NCBI RefSeq assembly: GCF_030816155.1
Contig: NZ_JAUSXR010000001.1
Location: forward strand, 1,178,001-1,242,000
Source: Arthrobacter woluwensis
GTDB taxonomy: Bacteria > Actinomycetota > Actinomycetes > Actinomycetales > Micrococcaceae
Direction: 5' to 3'
Length of the DNA: 64,000 nucleotides
This document shows positions 41,577-50,731 of this stretch, piece after piece; position 1 is the first letter of the stretch; each line of letters starts with the position of its first letter. Below the pieces are notes generated by a model. The model was not told the DNA's origin, did no database searches, and saw only the letters and a program-made list of their open reading frames with translations. A program made the translations under genes and the position numbers.

Positions 41577-43259
41577 ATGGAGCCGATCGATCGCCGCACC
41601 GCTTCGCGCCCCACCCGGGAACGTTCAGTCCGTGAACGCCCCACCCGTGAACGCCCGACGCCCGAACGCTCCGTCCGGGAACTGGCCTCGGTGCTCGACT
41701 CGTCCGGCCTGGCCGTCACGCCTCTGGGTCCGGACCGGCCGCTCGTCCTGGCCAGCCCGGTCATCCTGGACCCCTTGGAACCGTCACGGTCCGTGCCCGG
41801 CGGACTGCTGCTGGGCGTCGGGGTCGCGGCGGACAGCGCCGGCCCGGCACTGCGGGAGGCGGCGCGCGCGGGCTATGCCGCCGTCGTGCTCAAAGGATCC
41901 GTGAGTCCGCAGGACCGATCCGGGACGACCGCACGCCTGAGCGCTGAGGCGGATGCGGCCGGCATCGCGGTGCTCGTCGTGGAAGGAGAGCTCTCCTGGC
42001 GGCAGCTCGACACGCTACTGGAGTCCGCGCTGGGTGCGGTCGCCGAGGCGGGGGAGGCTCCGACGGCTCTAGGCGCCGGAGATCTGTTCGCACTCGCCAA
42101 CGCCATCGCGGCGATGGTGGGCGGGGCCACCACGATCGAGAATCTCCAGGAGGAAGTCCTCGCCTATTCCACCTTGCCGGGTCAGCCCATCGACCTGGAC
42201 CGTCAGCAGGGGATCCTGGGCCGGCAGGTCCCGCACCTCCCGGAGAACGCCGCCCAGTACGCTTCGGTGTTCCGGGCTCGCGGCGCCGTGCGGATCCCCG
42301 GCGAGGGTGAGGCGCTGGGCCGGCTGGCGGTCGCGGTCCGCGCCGGGAATGAGCCGCTCGGCTCGGTGTGGGTGGTCGACCCGGGCGAGGACCTTCCCGA
42401 CGAAGCTGCGACAGCGCTCGAACGTGGCGCGGACCTCGCAGCGCTCCACCTGCTCCGTGCCCGCAGCGGGCGCGACCTGGCTCGGCTGCGGCGCGCGGAG
42501 GGCCTGCGCCGGCTGATCCACGGCGACGACGACGCCGCGCTCGTGGCGCGCCACCTGAACCTCGGGCTGCGGCCCCCGTTCGCCGTGCTCGCCTTCGAAG
42601 CCGATCTCCCCGCGGGTGCCGAGGCGGTGACGCTCACCCGCCTGACCGACCTGGTGAGCACCATGACCGAGTCTCAGCGCCGCGGGACCTGGTGCGTGGG
42701 GGAGGACGGTGCCGTGTACGCCGTGCTCAGCGAGGTGAGCGCGAAGGAGGGACCGCTGCTCCGGACCCTCGCGCGCCGCGTGATCGACCGGGCGTCGACG
42801 GCGCTCGGCGTGAGGCTCCGTGCGGCCCTGGGCACGTCCGTGGATTCGGCCCCGGCCATCGTCGCGTCGCGGCATTCCGCCGACCAGGCGCTGCTGCTTC
42901 TGGATCCGGAGGGGAAGGGACCGGAGGGGGACGGATTCGTCCGCGCGGCGGATCTGCACAGCCGGCTGAGTCTCCTGGAACTCGGCGCGTTTCTCCAGAC
43001 GAAGGAGCAGCTTGTCTCTCCGGCGGCTCAGGAGATGGCGTCTTATGACACCAGGAACGGCAGCGAATACGCCACAACGCTCCTCGCCTATCTCGAGTCG
43101 GGCCGGGATTCCGCTCTCGCGGCGGCGGCGCTCTCGCTCCACCAGAACACGCTCAGGTACCGGTTGAAGCGGATCCGGGAGCTCTTCGACGTGGATCTGA
43201 GTCACGCGGACGACGTGCTCCTGCTCTGGATCAGTCTCAGGGTGAAGCGGACGGGGTGA
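41577..43259 (+). CDS. PucR/CdaR-family transcriptional regulator
   Basis: The protein has 560 residues. An N-terminal purine-catabolism-type sensor domain (about 45-170) and a GAF-like middle region are followed by the C-terminal PucR helix-turn-helix (LAAAALSLHQNTLRYRLKRI then RELFDV). The first ~35 residues contain repeated RER/R-P-T units encoded by near-identical short DNA repeats (about 41611-41685). It is divergent from the GNAT/epimerase operon across 145 bases and could activate it in response to a dipeptide or amino acid. The target and ligand are inferred from position only. Confidence 0.87.
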   Translation: MEPIDRRTASRPTRERSVRERPTRERPTPERSVRELASVLDSSGLAVTPLGPDRPLVLASPVILDPLEPSRSVPGGLLLGVGVAADSAGPALREAARAGYAAVVLKGSVSPQDRSGTTARLSAEADAAGIAVLVVEGELSWRQLDTLLESALGAVAEAGEAPTALGAGDLFALANAIAAMVGGATTIENLQEEVLAYSTLPGQPIDLDRQQGILGRQVPHLPENAAQYASVFRARGAVRIPGEGEALGRLAVAVRAGNEPLGSVWVVDPGEDLPDEAATALERGADLAALHLLRARSGRDLARLRRAEGLRRLIHGDDDAALVARHLNLGLRPPFAVLAFEADLPAGAEAVTLTRLTDLVSTMTESQRRGTWCVGEDGAVYAVLSEVSAKEGPLLRTLARRVIDRASTALGVRLRAALGTSVDSAPAIVASRHSADQALLLLDPEGKGPEGDGFVRAADLHSRLSLLELGAFLQTKEQLVSPAAQEMASYDTRNGSEYATTLLAYLESGRDSALAAAALSLHQNTLRYRLKRIRELFDVDLSHADDVLLLWISLRVKRTG

Positions 43260-43441
43260 TGAACCCGGGGTGGTGTTTCCGCTGTGAAATCCTGTAGACT
43301 GAACGTGTTGTTGTGTTTGGCATTTCGTAGTTCAGTATTTGCGGTCCCCGGATCGCACCTTTCTGAAGTAACGGTGGAGAGCACCCCACACCGGAGGCCC
43401 GATCGTCGGGACCAACCTCCCCTTCAGTGAGGAACTGAATT

Positions 43442-43645
43442 ATGGCTACAGGTACAGTGAAGTGGTTTAACGCGGAAAAGGGCTTCGGCTTCATTTCCCC
43501 CGATGACGGCAGCCAGGACGTGTTCGCGCACTTCTCCGCGATCAACTCCTCGGGCTACCGCTCCCTCGAAGAGAACCAGAAGGTTTCCTTCGACGTTCAG
43601 CAGGGCCCGAAGGGCCCGCAGGCTGCAGACATCCAGCCTCTCTGA
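43442..43645 (+). CDS. cspA: Cold shock protein, CspA family
   Basis: The protein has 67 residues and is an OB-fold nucleic-acid chaperone with both RNA-binding motifs: KGFGFIS (RNP1) and DVFAHFS (RNP2), starting [12 protein letters not shown]. The ~180-base upstream region starting near a TAGACT hexamer (43295-43300) is consistent with the long 5' leader typical of csp genes, which controls temperature-dependent translation. A strong hairpin terminator follows at 43665-43690, so it is monocistronic. Confidence 0.96.
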   Translation: MATGTVKWFNAEKGFGFISPDDGSQDVFAHFSAINSSGYRSLEENQKVSFDVQQGPKGPQAADIQPL

Positions 43646-43664
43646 GACTCTCTCAGTTTCCATC

Positions 43665-43690
43665 GCAGGGCCGGTTTTCACCGGCCCTGC
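43665..43690 (+). terminator. Rho-independent terminator after cspA
   Basis: GCAGGGCCGGT and ACCGGCCCTGC form a perfect 11-bp stem with a 4-base loop, followed by GGTGTTTT. Confidence 0.85.
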
Positions 43691-43850
43691 GGTGTTTTAA
43701 GCGTGGTGTTTTAAGTGGTGCGCTTTCCAGGCCAGTGCTGCCGTGAGTGGTGTGCTGGCCTGAGTGGTGCCGTCGTGAAGATCTCCGACACCACCGCCGG
43801 GAACGGCCCTCCGCCCTCCGCCTCGACCGCGGTTCTCTTCGACCGCCGTT

Positions 43851-44300
43851 CTACTCCTGTGCCGTCGCCCGCCGGACGAGTTCCACGATCTTCGCCTCGA
43901 CCGCCGGCGTGAGCTTCGTGAGGGCATACGAGGTGGGCCACATTTCGCCGTCGTCGAGCGTCGCGCTCTCCTGGAAGCCCAGCGTGGCATAGCGGGCCTT
44001 GAACTTCTTCGCGTCCTGGAAGAACACCACCGACTTGCCGGCAGTATTCGCATAGCTCTGCATGCCGTACCAGAGCTTGGGGCTCAGCTGGGGCGCGTGT
44101 TCCAGGACGATCTGGTGGACCTTCTCCGCCAGGACCCGATCGGCCTCATCCATGGACGCGATCTTCTCCAGGACCTCGGCGGCCAGCTCCTCCGGCGTCG
44201 CCTTGTTCTTGCCACGTGAGGCCTTGACCTCGCGGGAACGCTCCTTCATCGCGGCGCGCTCCTCGTCGCTGAAGGCGGGGCCGCTGTCCTTCTCTGCCAT
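43851..44300 (-). CDS. DUF1801/YdhG-like domain protein
   Basis: The protein has 149 residues. An N-terminal charged helix (KERSREVKASRGKNKATPEE) precedes a domain with MDEADRVLAEKVHQIVLEHA, LSPKLWYGMQSYANTAGK and VVFFQDAKKFKARYATLGF, the pattern of DUF1801 proteins related to a frataxin-like fold. Some members were proposed as iron chaperones. Function in this organism is unknown. It is a single gene convergent with cspA. Confidence 0.8.
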   Translation of the reverse strand: MAEKDSGPAFSDEERAAMKERSREVKASRGKNKATPEELAAEVLEKIASMDEADRVLAEKVHQIVLEHAPQLSPKLWYGMQSYANTAGKSVVFFQDAKKFKARYATLGFQESATLDDGEMWPTSYALTKLTPAVEAKIVELVRRATAQE

Positions 44301-44395
44301 GCTGGGTCCTCTCTCGAGTGGGGCCTTTTCAGCCTAGGCGACGGCGGTCCCGCGGGGAACGGTTTCCGGCCGGGACGTCACGTCCACGGCGATGC

Positions 44396-44962
44396 TCAGC
44401 GCAGCGGAGAGGCCCGCCATTCGTCCTCCAGCATGGCGAACACGAGCTCCGTGGACCACTCACCCTTGAACCATTCGTTCTGGACCAGGCGCGCCTCAAG
44501 CCGCATTCCAAGGCGCTCGGCCACGCGCGCGGACGCGGTGTTGCGTTCATCGAGGCGGGCGACCATGCGGTGCAGTCCCAGTTCGTCGAACCCCAGGCGC
44601 AGGATCGCCGTCGCCGCTTCCGTCGCATAGCCGTGCCCGGTCGCGTCGGGGGAGAGGATGTAGCCGACCTCGCCGGAGCGGTGCTCGGCGCTGTGCCAGA
44701 AGAGGACGGCGTCACCCACCAGGCGGCCCGTCTCCCGTTCCTCGAGAGCGAGGGTGACGGACTGGCCGGGTTCCGTTAGCTCGGTCCGGCCCCAGCGTCC
44801 GGAGATCCGCTCGGCGATGTCCGCCCTGGTCAAGGGCCCGTAGGGGACGAAGCGGACCACCTCGGGCCGGGACTTGTACCGCAGCATGGGGTCGATGTCC
44901 TCGGCGGTCATGGGCCGCAGCAGGAGCCGGTCGGTGTGGACGGGATAATCGGGGCTCAGCAC
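44396..44962 (-). CDS. RimJ/RimL-type GNAT N-acetyltransferase
   Basis: The protein has 188 residues. TDRLLLRPMTAEDI is the characteristic start and GEVGYILSPDATGHGYATEA the acetyl-CoA-binding motif A. It closes with LGLHRMVARLDERNTASARV and AERLGMRLEA. It acetylates an amine, often a protein N-terminus or an amino-sugar antibiotic; the substrate is not predictable. It is a single gene. Confidence 0.9.
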   Translation of the reverse strand: MLSPDYPVHTDRLLLRPMTAEDIDPMLRYKSRPEVVRFVPYGPLTRADIAERISGRWGRTELTEPGQSVTLALEERETGRLVGDAVLFWHSAEHRSGEVGYILSPDATGHGYATEAATAILRLGFDELGLHRMVARLDERNTASARVAERLGMRLEARLVQNEWFKGEWSTELVFAMLEDEWRASPLR

Positions 44963-45014
44963 AGCTCCATGCTAGGCCCAGGCGGGCCCGCGTCGCGCCC
45001 TGGAATCCCGGCGA

Positions 45015-45713
45015 TCACGATCTCACCAGGGTGATCGCCTGGGCACGATCCCGCACGGCAAGCTTGGCGAAGAGCGAATTGATGTGGGTCTTGACCGTCG
45101 AGATCCCCAGGAACAGCGTCGCGGCGATCTCGCCGTTGCTGAACCCTTCCGCCACGAGCACCAGGACCTCGGCTTCCCGGCGCGTGAGCTGCGGGAACCG
45201 CGCCTGGAGGGCGCCGGCGTCGTCGGCCGCGCGGGGAGGGCCCGACGGCGCGGCGGGGCCGCCCTGGGCGAGGGCCGTGACCAGGACGGCGCTCACCTCC
45301 GGCGCGAAGGTGGACTGGCCGCGGGCGACGGCGCGCACGGCCGCGGTGAGTTCGGCCCGTCCGGCGTCCTTCGTCAGATAGCCGCGGGCGCCCGCGGTCA
45401 GCGCCCGGAGGATCGATGCGTCGTCGGCGAACGTGGTGAGGACCAGGACAGCCGTGTCCGGGAAATCCGCCGTGATCCTGGCCGTGGCGCCCACGCCGTC
45501 GAGGCCGGGCATCCGCAGATCCATGAGGACCACGTCCGGACGCAATTCCGCGGTCCGGGCGACGGCCGCGTCGCCGTCCGCCGCCTCGGCGACCACTTCG
45601 AACCCCGGCACGAGGCGCAGCACCGTGACCAGGCCGTCCCGGACGATCGCCTGGTCGTCCACGACCACGATGCGGATCACCGGGTCTTCCATTGCGGCAT
45701 CCATTTCTCTCAC
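45015..45713 (-). CDS. LuxR/NarL-family response regulator
   Basis: The protein has 232 residues. The receiver domain begins VIRIVVVDDQAIVRDGL with phospho-acceptor Asp in VVLMDLRMPG. The C-terminal LuxR helix-turn-helix is LTRREAEVLVLVAEGFSNGE then IAATLFLGISTVKTHI. The gene overlaps the histidine kinase stop by four bases (GTGA), forming one operon. GTG 45713 or ATG 45704 may start it. The target promoters are not visible. Confidence 0.93.
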   Translation of the reverse strand: MREMDAAMEDPVIRIVVVDDQAIVRDGLVTVLRLVPGFEVVAEAADGDAAVARTAELRPDVVLMDLRMPGLDGVGATARITADFPDTAVLVLTTFADDASILRALTAGARGYLTKDAGRAELTAAVRAVARGQSTFAPEVSAVLVTALAQGGPAAPSGPPRAADDAGALQARFPQLTRREAEVLVLVAEGFSNGEIAATLFLGISTVKTHINSLFAKLAVRDRAQAITLVRS

Positions 45714-46861
45714 AGTTCCGCCTCCGCGGTCACGACGAAGCGGTCGCCCTGCACCCCGGCCCGCACGGAGGATCCGGGCCCCAGCGCTGCGAAGCGTTCC
45801 CGCATGCCGGTCAGTCCGTAGCCGCGGCCCGGGGATTCCCCGGCGAGCCGCTCCGTGTCCGGGAGGGGGTTGGACACGGTCAGAGTCAGGGTTCCTTCAG
45901 TCCAGACGAGTCCGGCCCGGACGGGTTCCCCGGGGGCGTGTTTGCGCGCGTTGCTCAGGGCCTCCTGCAGTGCCCGGAGCACGGCGTCGGCCGCCTGCGA
46001 CGTCAAGCGCTGTGCCGTGCCGGTCCACGTGAAGTCCACGACCCCGCCGAGCGAGCGGTGGGCCTGAAGGAGCCGCTCGACGCCGGAGGTGAGGGATTCC
46101 CGCCCCGCGAACCGGACGCCACCGCCGGCGCCGTCCGGGTCCCGCAGCGTCGCGACGGCGCGACGGGCTTCGCTCAGGCCGTCGGACGCCAGGCGCCTTG
46201 CGGCCGCGACACGCTCGGCCGCCGCGGACTGGTCACCGGCTTCGAGCAGGGCCTCCGCGGCGTCGAGCTGCAGCACCAGACCGCCGAGGCTGTGGGCCAG
46301 CACATCGTGCAGATCCCGGGCGATCGCGACGCGTTCCGCCTCCTGCCGCATGGTGAGTTCCCGCTCCCTCAGGAGGGCCGTCTGCGCCTCCGCCTCCCGG
46401 AACTGCCGCCGGCTGAACCCTCCGACCGCCGCGAGGACCAGACCGCCCATCATGGTGACGACGGCGGGAACGGAGGCGTGCGCGGGCACCCCGCTCACGG
46501 CCACGAGCGCGCAGCTCACGAGAGCGGCCGCGACGCCCCGGACCAGCGGGACGGCCGGGGCCGAGATCACGATGAGGATGCCGATCGCGGCCGGGACGAC
46601 CGTCAGGCCGTCGGTGGGCCCGGCCGACGCGGCTCCGGTGAGCGCTGCCACGAGTCCCAGCGGGACATCCGCACGCCGGTCCCGCCGGACGAGACCGGAC
46701 ACGCCGCGGACGGCCCACGCGGTCAGGGACAGCCCAGCGAGGATCGTCACCCAGAGCGGCCGGCCGCCGTCGTCCGTCCGGAAGACGGCGTAGCCCACCA
46801 CGGCGCTGCCGATCACGTTCAGCAGCGGGGCGGACCAGCCTCGCGGTTCGTCGGTGTTCAT
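45710..46861 (-). CDS. Sensor histidine kinase, HisKA_3/NarL-type
   Basis: The protein has 383 residues from ATG 46861. Several hydrophobic segments fill the N-terminal ~150 residues. The dimerisation/phospho-acceptor motif VAIARDLHDVLAHSLGGLV contains the active His, and the HATPase region ends with GRGYGLTGMRERFAALG. It phosphorylates the adjacent response regulator. The extracellular loops are very short, so the signal is probably membrane-derived (inference). It is the middle gene of a three-gene operon with the membrane protein upstream. Confidence 0.92.
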   Translation of the reverse strand: MNTDEPRGWSAPLLNVIGSAVVGYAVFRTDDGGRPLWVTILAGLSLTAWAVRGVSGLVRRDRRADVPLGLVAALTGAASAGPTDGLTVVPAAIGILIVISAPAVPLVRGVAAALVSCALVAVSGVPAHASVPAVVTMMGGLVLAAVGGFSRRQFREAEAQTALLRERELTMRQEAERVAIARDLHDVLAHSLGGLVLQLDAAEALLEAGDQSAAAERVAAARRLASDGLSEARRAVATLRDPDGAGGGVRFAGRESLTSGVERLLQAHRSLGGVVDFTWTGTAQRLTSQAADAVLRALQEALSNARKHAPGEPVRAGLVWTEGTLTLTVSNPLPDTERLAGESPGRGYGLTGMRERFAALGPGSSVRAGVQGDRFVVTAEAEL

Positions 46862-46868
46862 AGGACCA

Positions 46869-47414
46869 TCATGCGGCAGGAGTGCGGTCCGGCAGAGCCG
46901 GCGCCTCCGCGGACTGCCGTGCCACGCGTCCCGCGAAGACGAAGGTCCGGGCGGCACGGTTGGCGGCCAGCATCAGCAGGATCACCCCGGTCGATTCGGC
47001 CAGATGGGAGCCGGCCATCCCGGCCAGGATGTCGACGCCCACCCGCACCATGATCACCAGGAACCACAGAGCCAGCCCCAGGCCACCGGTGCGCGATTCG
47101 TACGTGGCCGGCGAATCGCCGTTGCGTCCGCTGCGGACGGGAGTCGCCAAGCGCCGGAAGGAGGCGATGCGCCCCATGGCGGCGCCGATCCCGAGGGAGA
47201 TGACCAGCTCGACGACCAGCACGGCCAGATCCAGGGGACTCAGCGAGGACGGCGGGGCGGTCTTGAGCAGGAGGGCCGCCCCGATGACGCCCATCACCAG
47301 CGGAGTGCGCCACATGCGGCTGATGTCGACGGGCCGCCAGGTCATCTGGCGGTAGCCGATCCAGCCGATCAGCGCGAGTGAGAGAAGTACGTTGCCGAGC
47401 ATCTGCAGGGACAT
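46869..47414 (-). CDS. Membrane protein co-transcribed with the two-component system
   Basis: The protein has 181 residues from ATG 47414 (AAAGG upstream). Hydrophobic helices include LGNVLLSLALIGWIGY, LVMGVIGAALLL, LAVLVVELVISLGIGAAMG and LGLALWFLVIMVRVGVDILA. It lies seven bases before the kinase start. It could be the signal-sensing partner or the regulated transporter component of the two-component system. It resembles DUF1453-type membrane proteins, but I am not sure. Confidence 0.7.
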   Translation of the reverse strand: MSLQMLGNVLLSLALIGWIGYRQMTWRPVDISRMWRTPLVMGVIGAALLLKTAPPSSLSPLDLAVLVVELVISLGIGAAMGRIASFRRLATPVRSGRNGDSPATYESRTGGLGLALWFLVIMVRVGVDILAGMAGSHLAESTGVILLMLAANRAARTFVFAGRVARQSAEAPALPDRTPAA

Positions 47415-47585
47415 GGCCGTGCCTTTCAGGATCCGTGCCGGCATGTTTTGCCGGTGATTCCAGCCTCCCGTTTCCGTGTCCGGGCCGGGACCACCCCGGG
47501 GTGGAACGACGGGTGGAGATCCGGGGTGGAGCCTGGCTGTCCGCTCGGTGCCACACAGTCCGGACAAGGCTGGCAGGATGGTGGC

Positions 47586-48341
47586 ATGGCTGAGACTTTC
47601 AATGAGCTGATCGCCCTGGGGGAGAACGCGGACATCACGGGCTGGGATTTCGGCTGGCTGGAGGGCCGGGCCACCGAGGAACGGCCCGACTGGGGCTACG
47701 CCGCCCGCCTGGCCGAGCGGCTGGCGACGGCCACGGCCTCCCTCGACATCCAGACCGGCGGAGGAGAAGTGCTCGCCGAAGCGCACACCTTCCCGCCCGT
47801 CGCCGTGGCGACGGAGTCCTGGCCCCCGAATGTCGCGAAGGCGACGGCTCTGCTGCATCCGCGAGGCGTCGCGGTCGTGGCGGCCCCGGATGAACCACCC
47901 CTGCCCTTCGCTGACGGCGCCTTCGACCTCGTCACGAGCCGTCACCCCGCCACCATCCACTGGGATGAGATCGCCCGGGTGCTGCGGCCCGGCGGCGTCT
48001 ACTTCGCCCAGCACGTCGGACCCGCCAGTGTCTTCGAGCTGATCGAGTTCTTCCTCGGGCCACAGCCGGAGGCGCGTCGTGGACGCCATCACGACGACGA
48101 GGCGGCCGCCGCCCGGGCCGCCGGACTCGAGGTGACGGGGCTGAGCACCGCCCGGCTGCGCATCGAGATCCACGATGTGGCCGCCGTCGTCTACCTCCTC
48201 CGCAAGGTCATCTGGTGGGTGCCCGGGTTCACCGTGGAGAAGCACCGCGACCGCCTGCGGGACCTGCACGAGCTGATCCAGGCGGAAGGGCCGTTCATCG
48301 CCCACTCCACTCGGCACCTGATCGAGGCCCGCAGGCCGTGA
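47586..48341 (+). CDS. Class I SAM-dependent methyltransferase
   Basis: The protein has 251 residues. The SAM-binding loop is SLDIQTGGGEVLAE and the motif V region is LPFADGAFDLVTSRHPATIH-like, with WDEIARVLRPGGVYFAQHV as the post-motif. The methyl acceptor is unknown. It is monocistronic or followed loosely by the DUF1349 gene. It is divergent from the two-component operon. Confidence 0.85.
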   Translation: MAETFNELIALGENADITGWDFGWLEGRATEERPDWGYAARLAERLATATASLDIQTGGGEVLAEAHTFPPVAVATESWPPNVAKATALLHPRGVAVVAAPDEPPLPFADGAFDLVTSRHPATIHWDEIARVLRPGGVYFAQHVGPASVFELIEFFLGPQPEARRGRHHDDEAAAARAAGLEVTGLSTARLRIEIHDVAAVVYLLRKVIWWVPGFTVEKHRDRLRDLHELIQAEGPFIAHSTRHLIEARRP

Positions 48342-48384
48342 CCCTCGCGGGCGAGGGGTGCGGTGGGAGGCCGACCCGGGCAGA

Positions 48385-49002
48385 ATGCTGTTCATGACGT
48401 CTTTCCGCCTCCCGGGTGTGCCCGATGAGTTCCGTTCCCTGCGTCCCGGGGAAGGGGAAGCGGCCGTCGACGGCGGGACCGTCATCCTTCGCGCGGCCGC
48501 CGGAGACGATCTCTTCAACCGGCCCGGCACGGACTCCGTGGTCCAGAGCGCCAGGGTCTTCGCCTTCCCCGTGGAGGGCGATTTCACCCTGGAAGCCGAG
48601 GTCGAGGTCGACTTCCGGGACTGTTTCGACTCGGCCGTCCTCGTCGGGCACCTCGACGGTCTCCAATGGTTCAAGCTCTGCGCCGAACTCGATGAGGTCG
48701 GCCGGCCCCGGATCATGTCGGTCGTCACCCGCGATCGTTCCGACGACGCCACCGGAATCCACCTCCCCGCCGGACCCGTGCGGCTGCGGATGTCACGAGC
48801 CGGCACTATGATCAGCCTGCACCACCTCTCGGAAGGCCGCTGGGAACTGGCCCGGTACTTCGGATTCCCCCTTACGGGGTCCGAAGGCGGGCTCAAAGTG
48901 GGGATCGCCGTCCAGTCACCGCGAGGCGACGGCACGACGGCGACCTTCCGCCACGTCACGTTCCGCCCCGCAGGCATCACGGACGTCCGCTCGGGCGAGT
49001 GA
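48385..49002 (+). CDS. DUF1349 domain protein (concanavalin-like fold)
   Basis: The protein has 205 residues from ATG 48385, with ATG 48394 also in frame. It contains VILRAAAGDDLFNRPGTD, FTLEAEVEVDFRDCFDSAVL, WFKLCAELDE, and GLKVGIAVQSPRGDGTTA. These match DUF1349 proteins (yeast YER067W-related family of unknown role, with a beta-sandwich fold). No signal peptide is present, so it is probably cytosolic. The next gene starts 22 bases later and may be co-transcribed. Confidence 0.82.
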   Translation: MLFMTSFRLPGVPDEFRSLRPGEGEAAVDGGTVILRAAAGDDLFNRPGTDSVVQSARVFAFPVEGDFTLEAEVEVDFRDCFDSAVLVGHLDGLQWFKLCAELDEVGRPRIMSVVTRDRSDDATGIHLPAGPVRLRMSRAGTMISLHHLSEGRWELARYFGFPLTGSEGGLKVGIAVQSPRGDGTTATFRHVTFRPAGITDVRSGE

Positions 49003-49024
49003 CCGGCAACCGCGAGGAGGAGTG

Positions 49025-50731
49025 ATGGCACCACAGTCGACGCCGCAGGATGGGACACAACGGCCCGGCGTGCTCTCCACCGACTTCCTGATCATCGGCG
49101 CAGGCCCCACCGGGCTCATGCTGGCGGCCTGCCTGCAGCGGCTCGGTGTGCGGTTCCTCATCGCCGACCGGAAACACGGGCCCACCCGCGAATCCCGCGC
49201 CCTCGCACTGCAGGCTCGCAGCCTCGAGATCTACGACCAGCTCGGGCTCGTGCAGCGGGTCCTGGAACAGGCGGCGGTGGCCCCGGCGATCGCCCCCGGC
49301 TACCGGGATCACCCCTTCGCGACCGTGAACTTCGGCGAGCTGGGCAAAGGCGTGACCCCGTTTCCGGGCATCCACATCCTGGAGCAGAGCCGCAATGAAC
49401 GGCTCCTCGTCGCCGCGCTGGAGGAGCGCGGAGGATCCGTTCTCTGGGGTCACGAGTTGCTCGGGCTGGCGCAGGGAGAGGGCGGCGTCACCGCGCGGCT
49501 CGGCACCGACGACGGAGAGGTCCGCCGGGTCGAGGCCCGCTATCTGGTGGGTGCGGACGGCGCCTCCTCCACGGTGAGGGAGCTCAGCGGAATACCCTTT
49601 GAGGGGGTGACGAACCCGGACACCTTCTACGTCGCCGACGCCCGCGGCGTGACCGGACTGGTCGAGGACGCGGTGAATCTCCGCTTCAGCGCCGACGACT
49701 TCCTCCTCACCTTCCCCCAGGGGGCGGTGGGACACCACCGGCTGATCGGCGTCGTCCGCACGCCGGACGGAGAACAGGTCACCGAGGAGGAGACCCGGCG
49801 GACGGTGGGGTGTGAGTTCGGTGTCGGGTACCGGGACTCGAGCTGGTTCTCCACCTACCGGGTCCACCACCGCGTGGCGGCCCGGTTCCGTGCAGGGCGG
49901 GTGTTCCTCGCCGGAGATGCCGCCCACGTGCACTCACCGGTCGGCGCCCAGGGGATGAACACGGGGCTGCAGGACGCGCACGGTCTGGCCTGCGCGCTTG
50001 CGGACGTGCTCCTCCGAGGCTCCGGCGACGAGCAGCTGGACCGGTACGAGGTGGAGCGGCGGCCCGTCGCGCTGCGCCTCGTGAGGACCACGGACCGGCT
50101 GTTCAGCACCATCACGGCGGATTCGTCCCTCGCCCGCGTGATCCGCGCCGGATTCCTGCCCCGCCTGGCGCCGCTGCTCGGACGGGTGCTGCCGCGCCTG
50201 GCGCGTCGCGCGAAGCTGTATGAGTACGTCTCGCAGATCCGGATCCACTACTGGATGAGTGCCGATGCCCGGCGTCGCGCCCGGGGACGCCGGGGCCGGC
50301 TCATCGGTCGGCGGCTGGCCTGGAACGAGGACAATTTCGCGGCGCTCCGGAGTCTGGGCTGGCAGATTCACGTCTACGGCGCCGCGGACCAGGCGTCGCT
50401 CGCCCGCATGGGTGAGGAGAGCGGCCTGCCGGTCCACCACTTCGAGACCGTGCGGAACCCGCGGCTCATGGGAGGACAAGCCGTCGCTGGTGCGGCCCGA
50501 CGGGTTCGTTCAGGACGCGCGGAAGCTGCCTGCCGCCGTCGCGGACTGGGCCGTGCATTCCACCCGCGGCCGGACCGTCAGGACTCCTGTTCCATGGACG
50601 GGCTGACCGCGGTCACCAGGAGGGCGCTCACCGGCAGCCTGAACTCGCCGTCACCGAACCGCTCCGTCAGGAGCGTGGTGACGGATGCGAGGAGCTGGTC
50701 CCCGTCCTCCGGGGCGTCGAGCACGAGGTAG
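49025..50731 (+). CDS. FAD-dependent aromatic monooxygenase (PHBH family), 3' end frameshifted
   Basis: This flavoprotein of the p-hydroxybenzoate/pentachlorophenol hydroxylase type begins with dinucleotide motif IIGAGPTGLMLAACLQRLG. It has the DG motif YLVGADGASSTV and the GD motif FLAGDAAHVHSPVGAQGMN. Up to about 50465 the frame matches the family. Then the natural ending (EDKPSLVRPDGFVQDARKLP) appears in another frame and stops at 50604-50606, whereas the open frame runs on to 50731 with a Ser/Arg-rich unnatural tail. A single-base indel near 50468-50475 would reconcile them. The substrate is unknown. It overlaps the convergent methyltransferase either way. The start is ATG 49025 after GAGGAGGAG. 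Confidence 0.8.
   Translation: MAPQSTPQDGTQRPGVLSTDFLIIGAGPTGLMLAACLQRLGVRFLIADRKHGPTRESRALALQARSLEIYDQLGLVQRVLEQAAVAPAIAPGYRDHPFATVNFGELGKGVTPFPGIHILEQSRNERLLVAALEERGGSVLWGHELLGLAQGEGGVTARLGTDDGEVRRVEARYLVGADGASSTVRELSGIPFEGVTNPDTFYVADARGVTGLVEDAVNLRFSADDFLLTFPQGAVGHHRLIGVVRTPDGEQVTEEETRRTVGCEFGVGYRDSSWFSTYRVHHRVAARFRAGRVFLAGDAAHVHSPVGAQGMNTGLQDAHGLACALADVLLRGSGDEQLDRYEVERRPVALRLVRTTDRLFSTITADSSLARVIRAGFLPRLAPLLGRVLPRLARRAKLYEYVSQIRIHYWMSADARRRARGRRGRLIGRRLAWNEDNFAALRSLGWQIHVYGAADQASLARMGEESGLPVHHFETVRNPRLMGGQAVAGAARRVRSGRAEAACRRRGLGRAFHPRPDRQDSCSMDGLTAVTRRALTGSLNSPSPNRSVRSVVTDARSWSPSSGASSTR

Noticed and set aside
47415..49058. N-terminal extension giving a 729-codon minus-strand frame
   Set aside because: Only the last 181 residues are a believable membrane protein with its own start and ribosome-binding site; the rest is antisense to the methyltransferase and DUF1349 genes.
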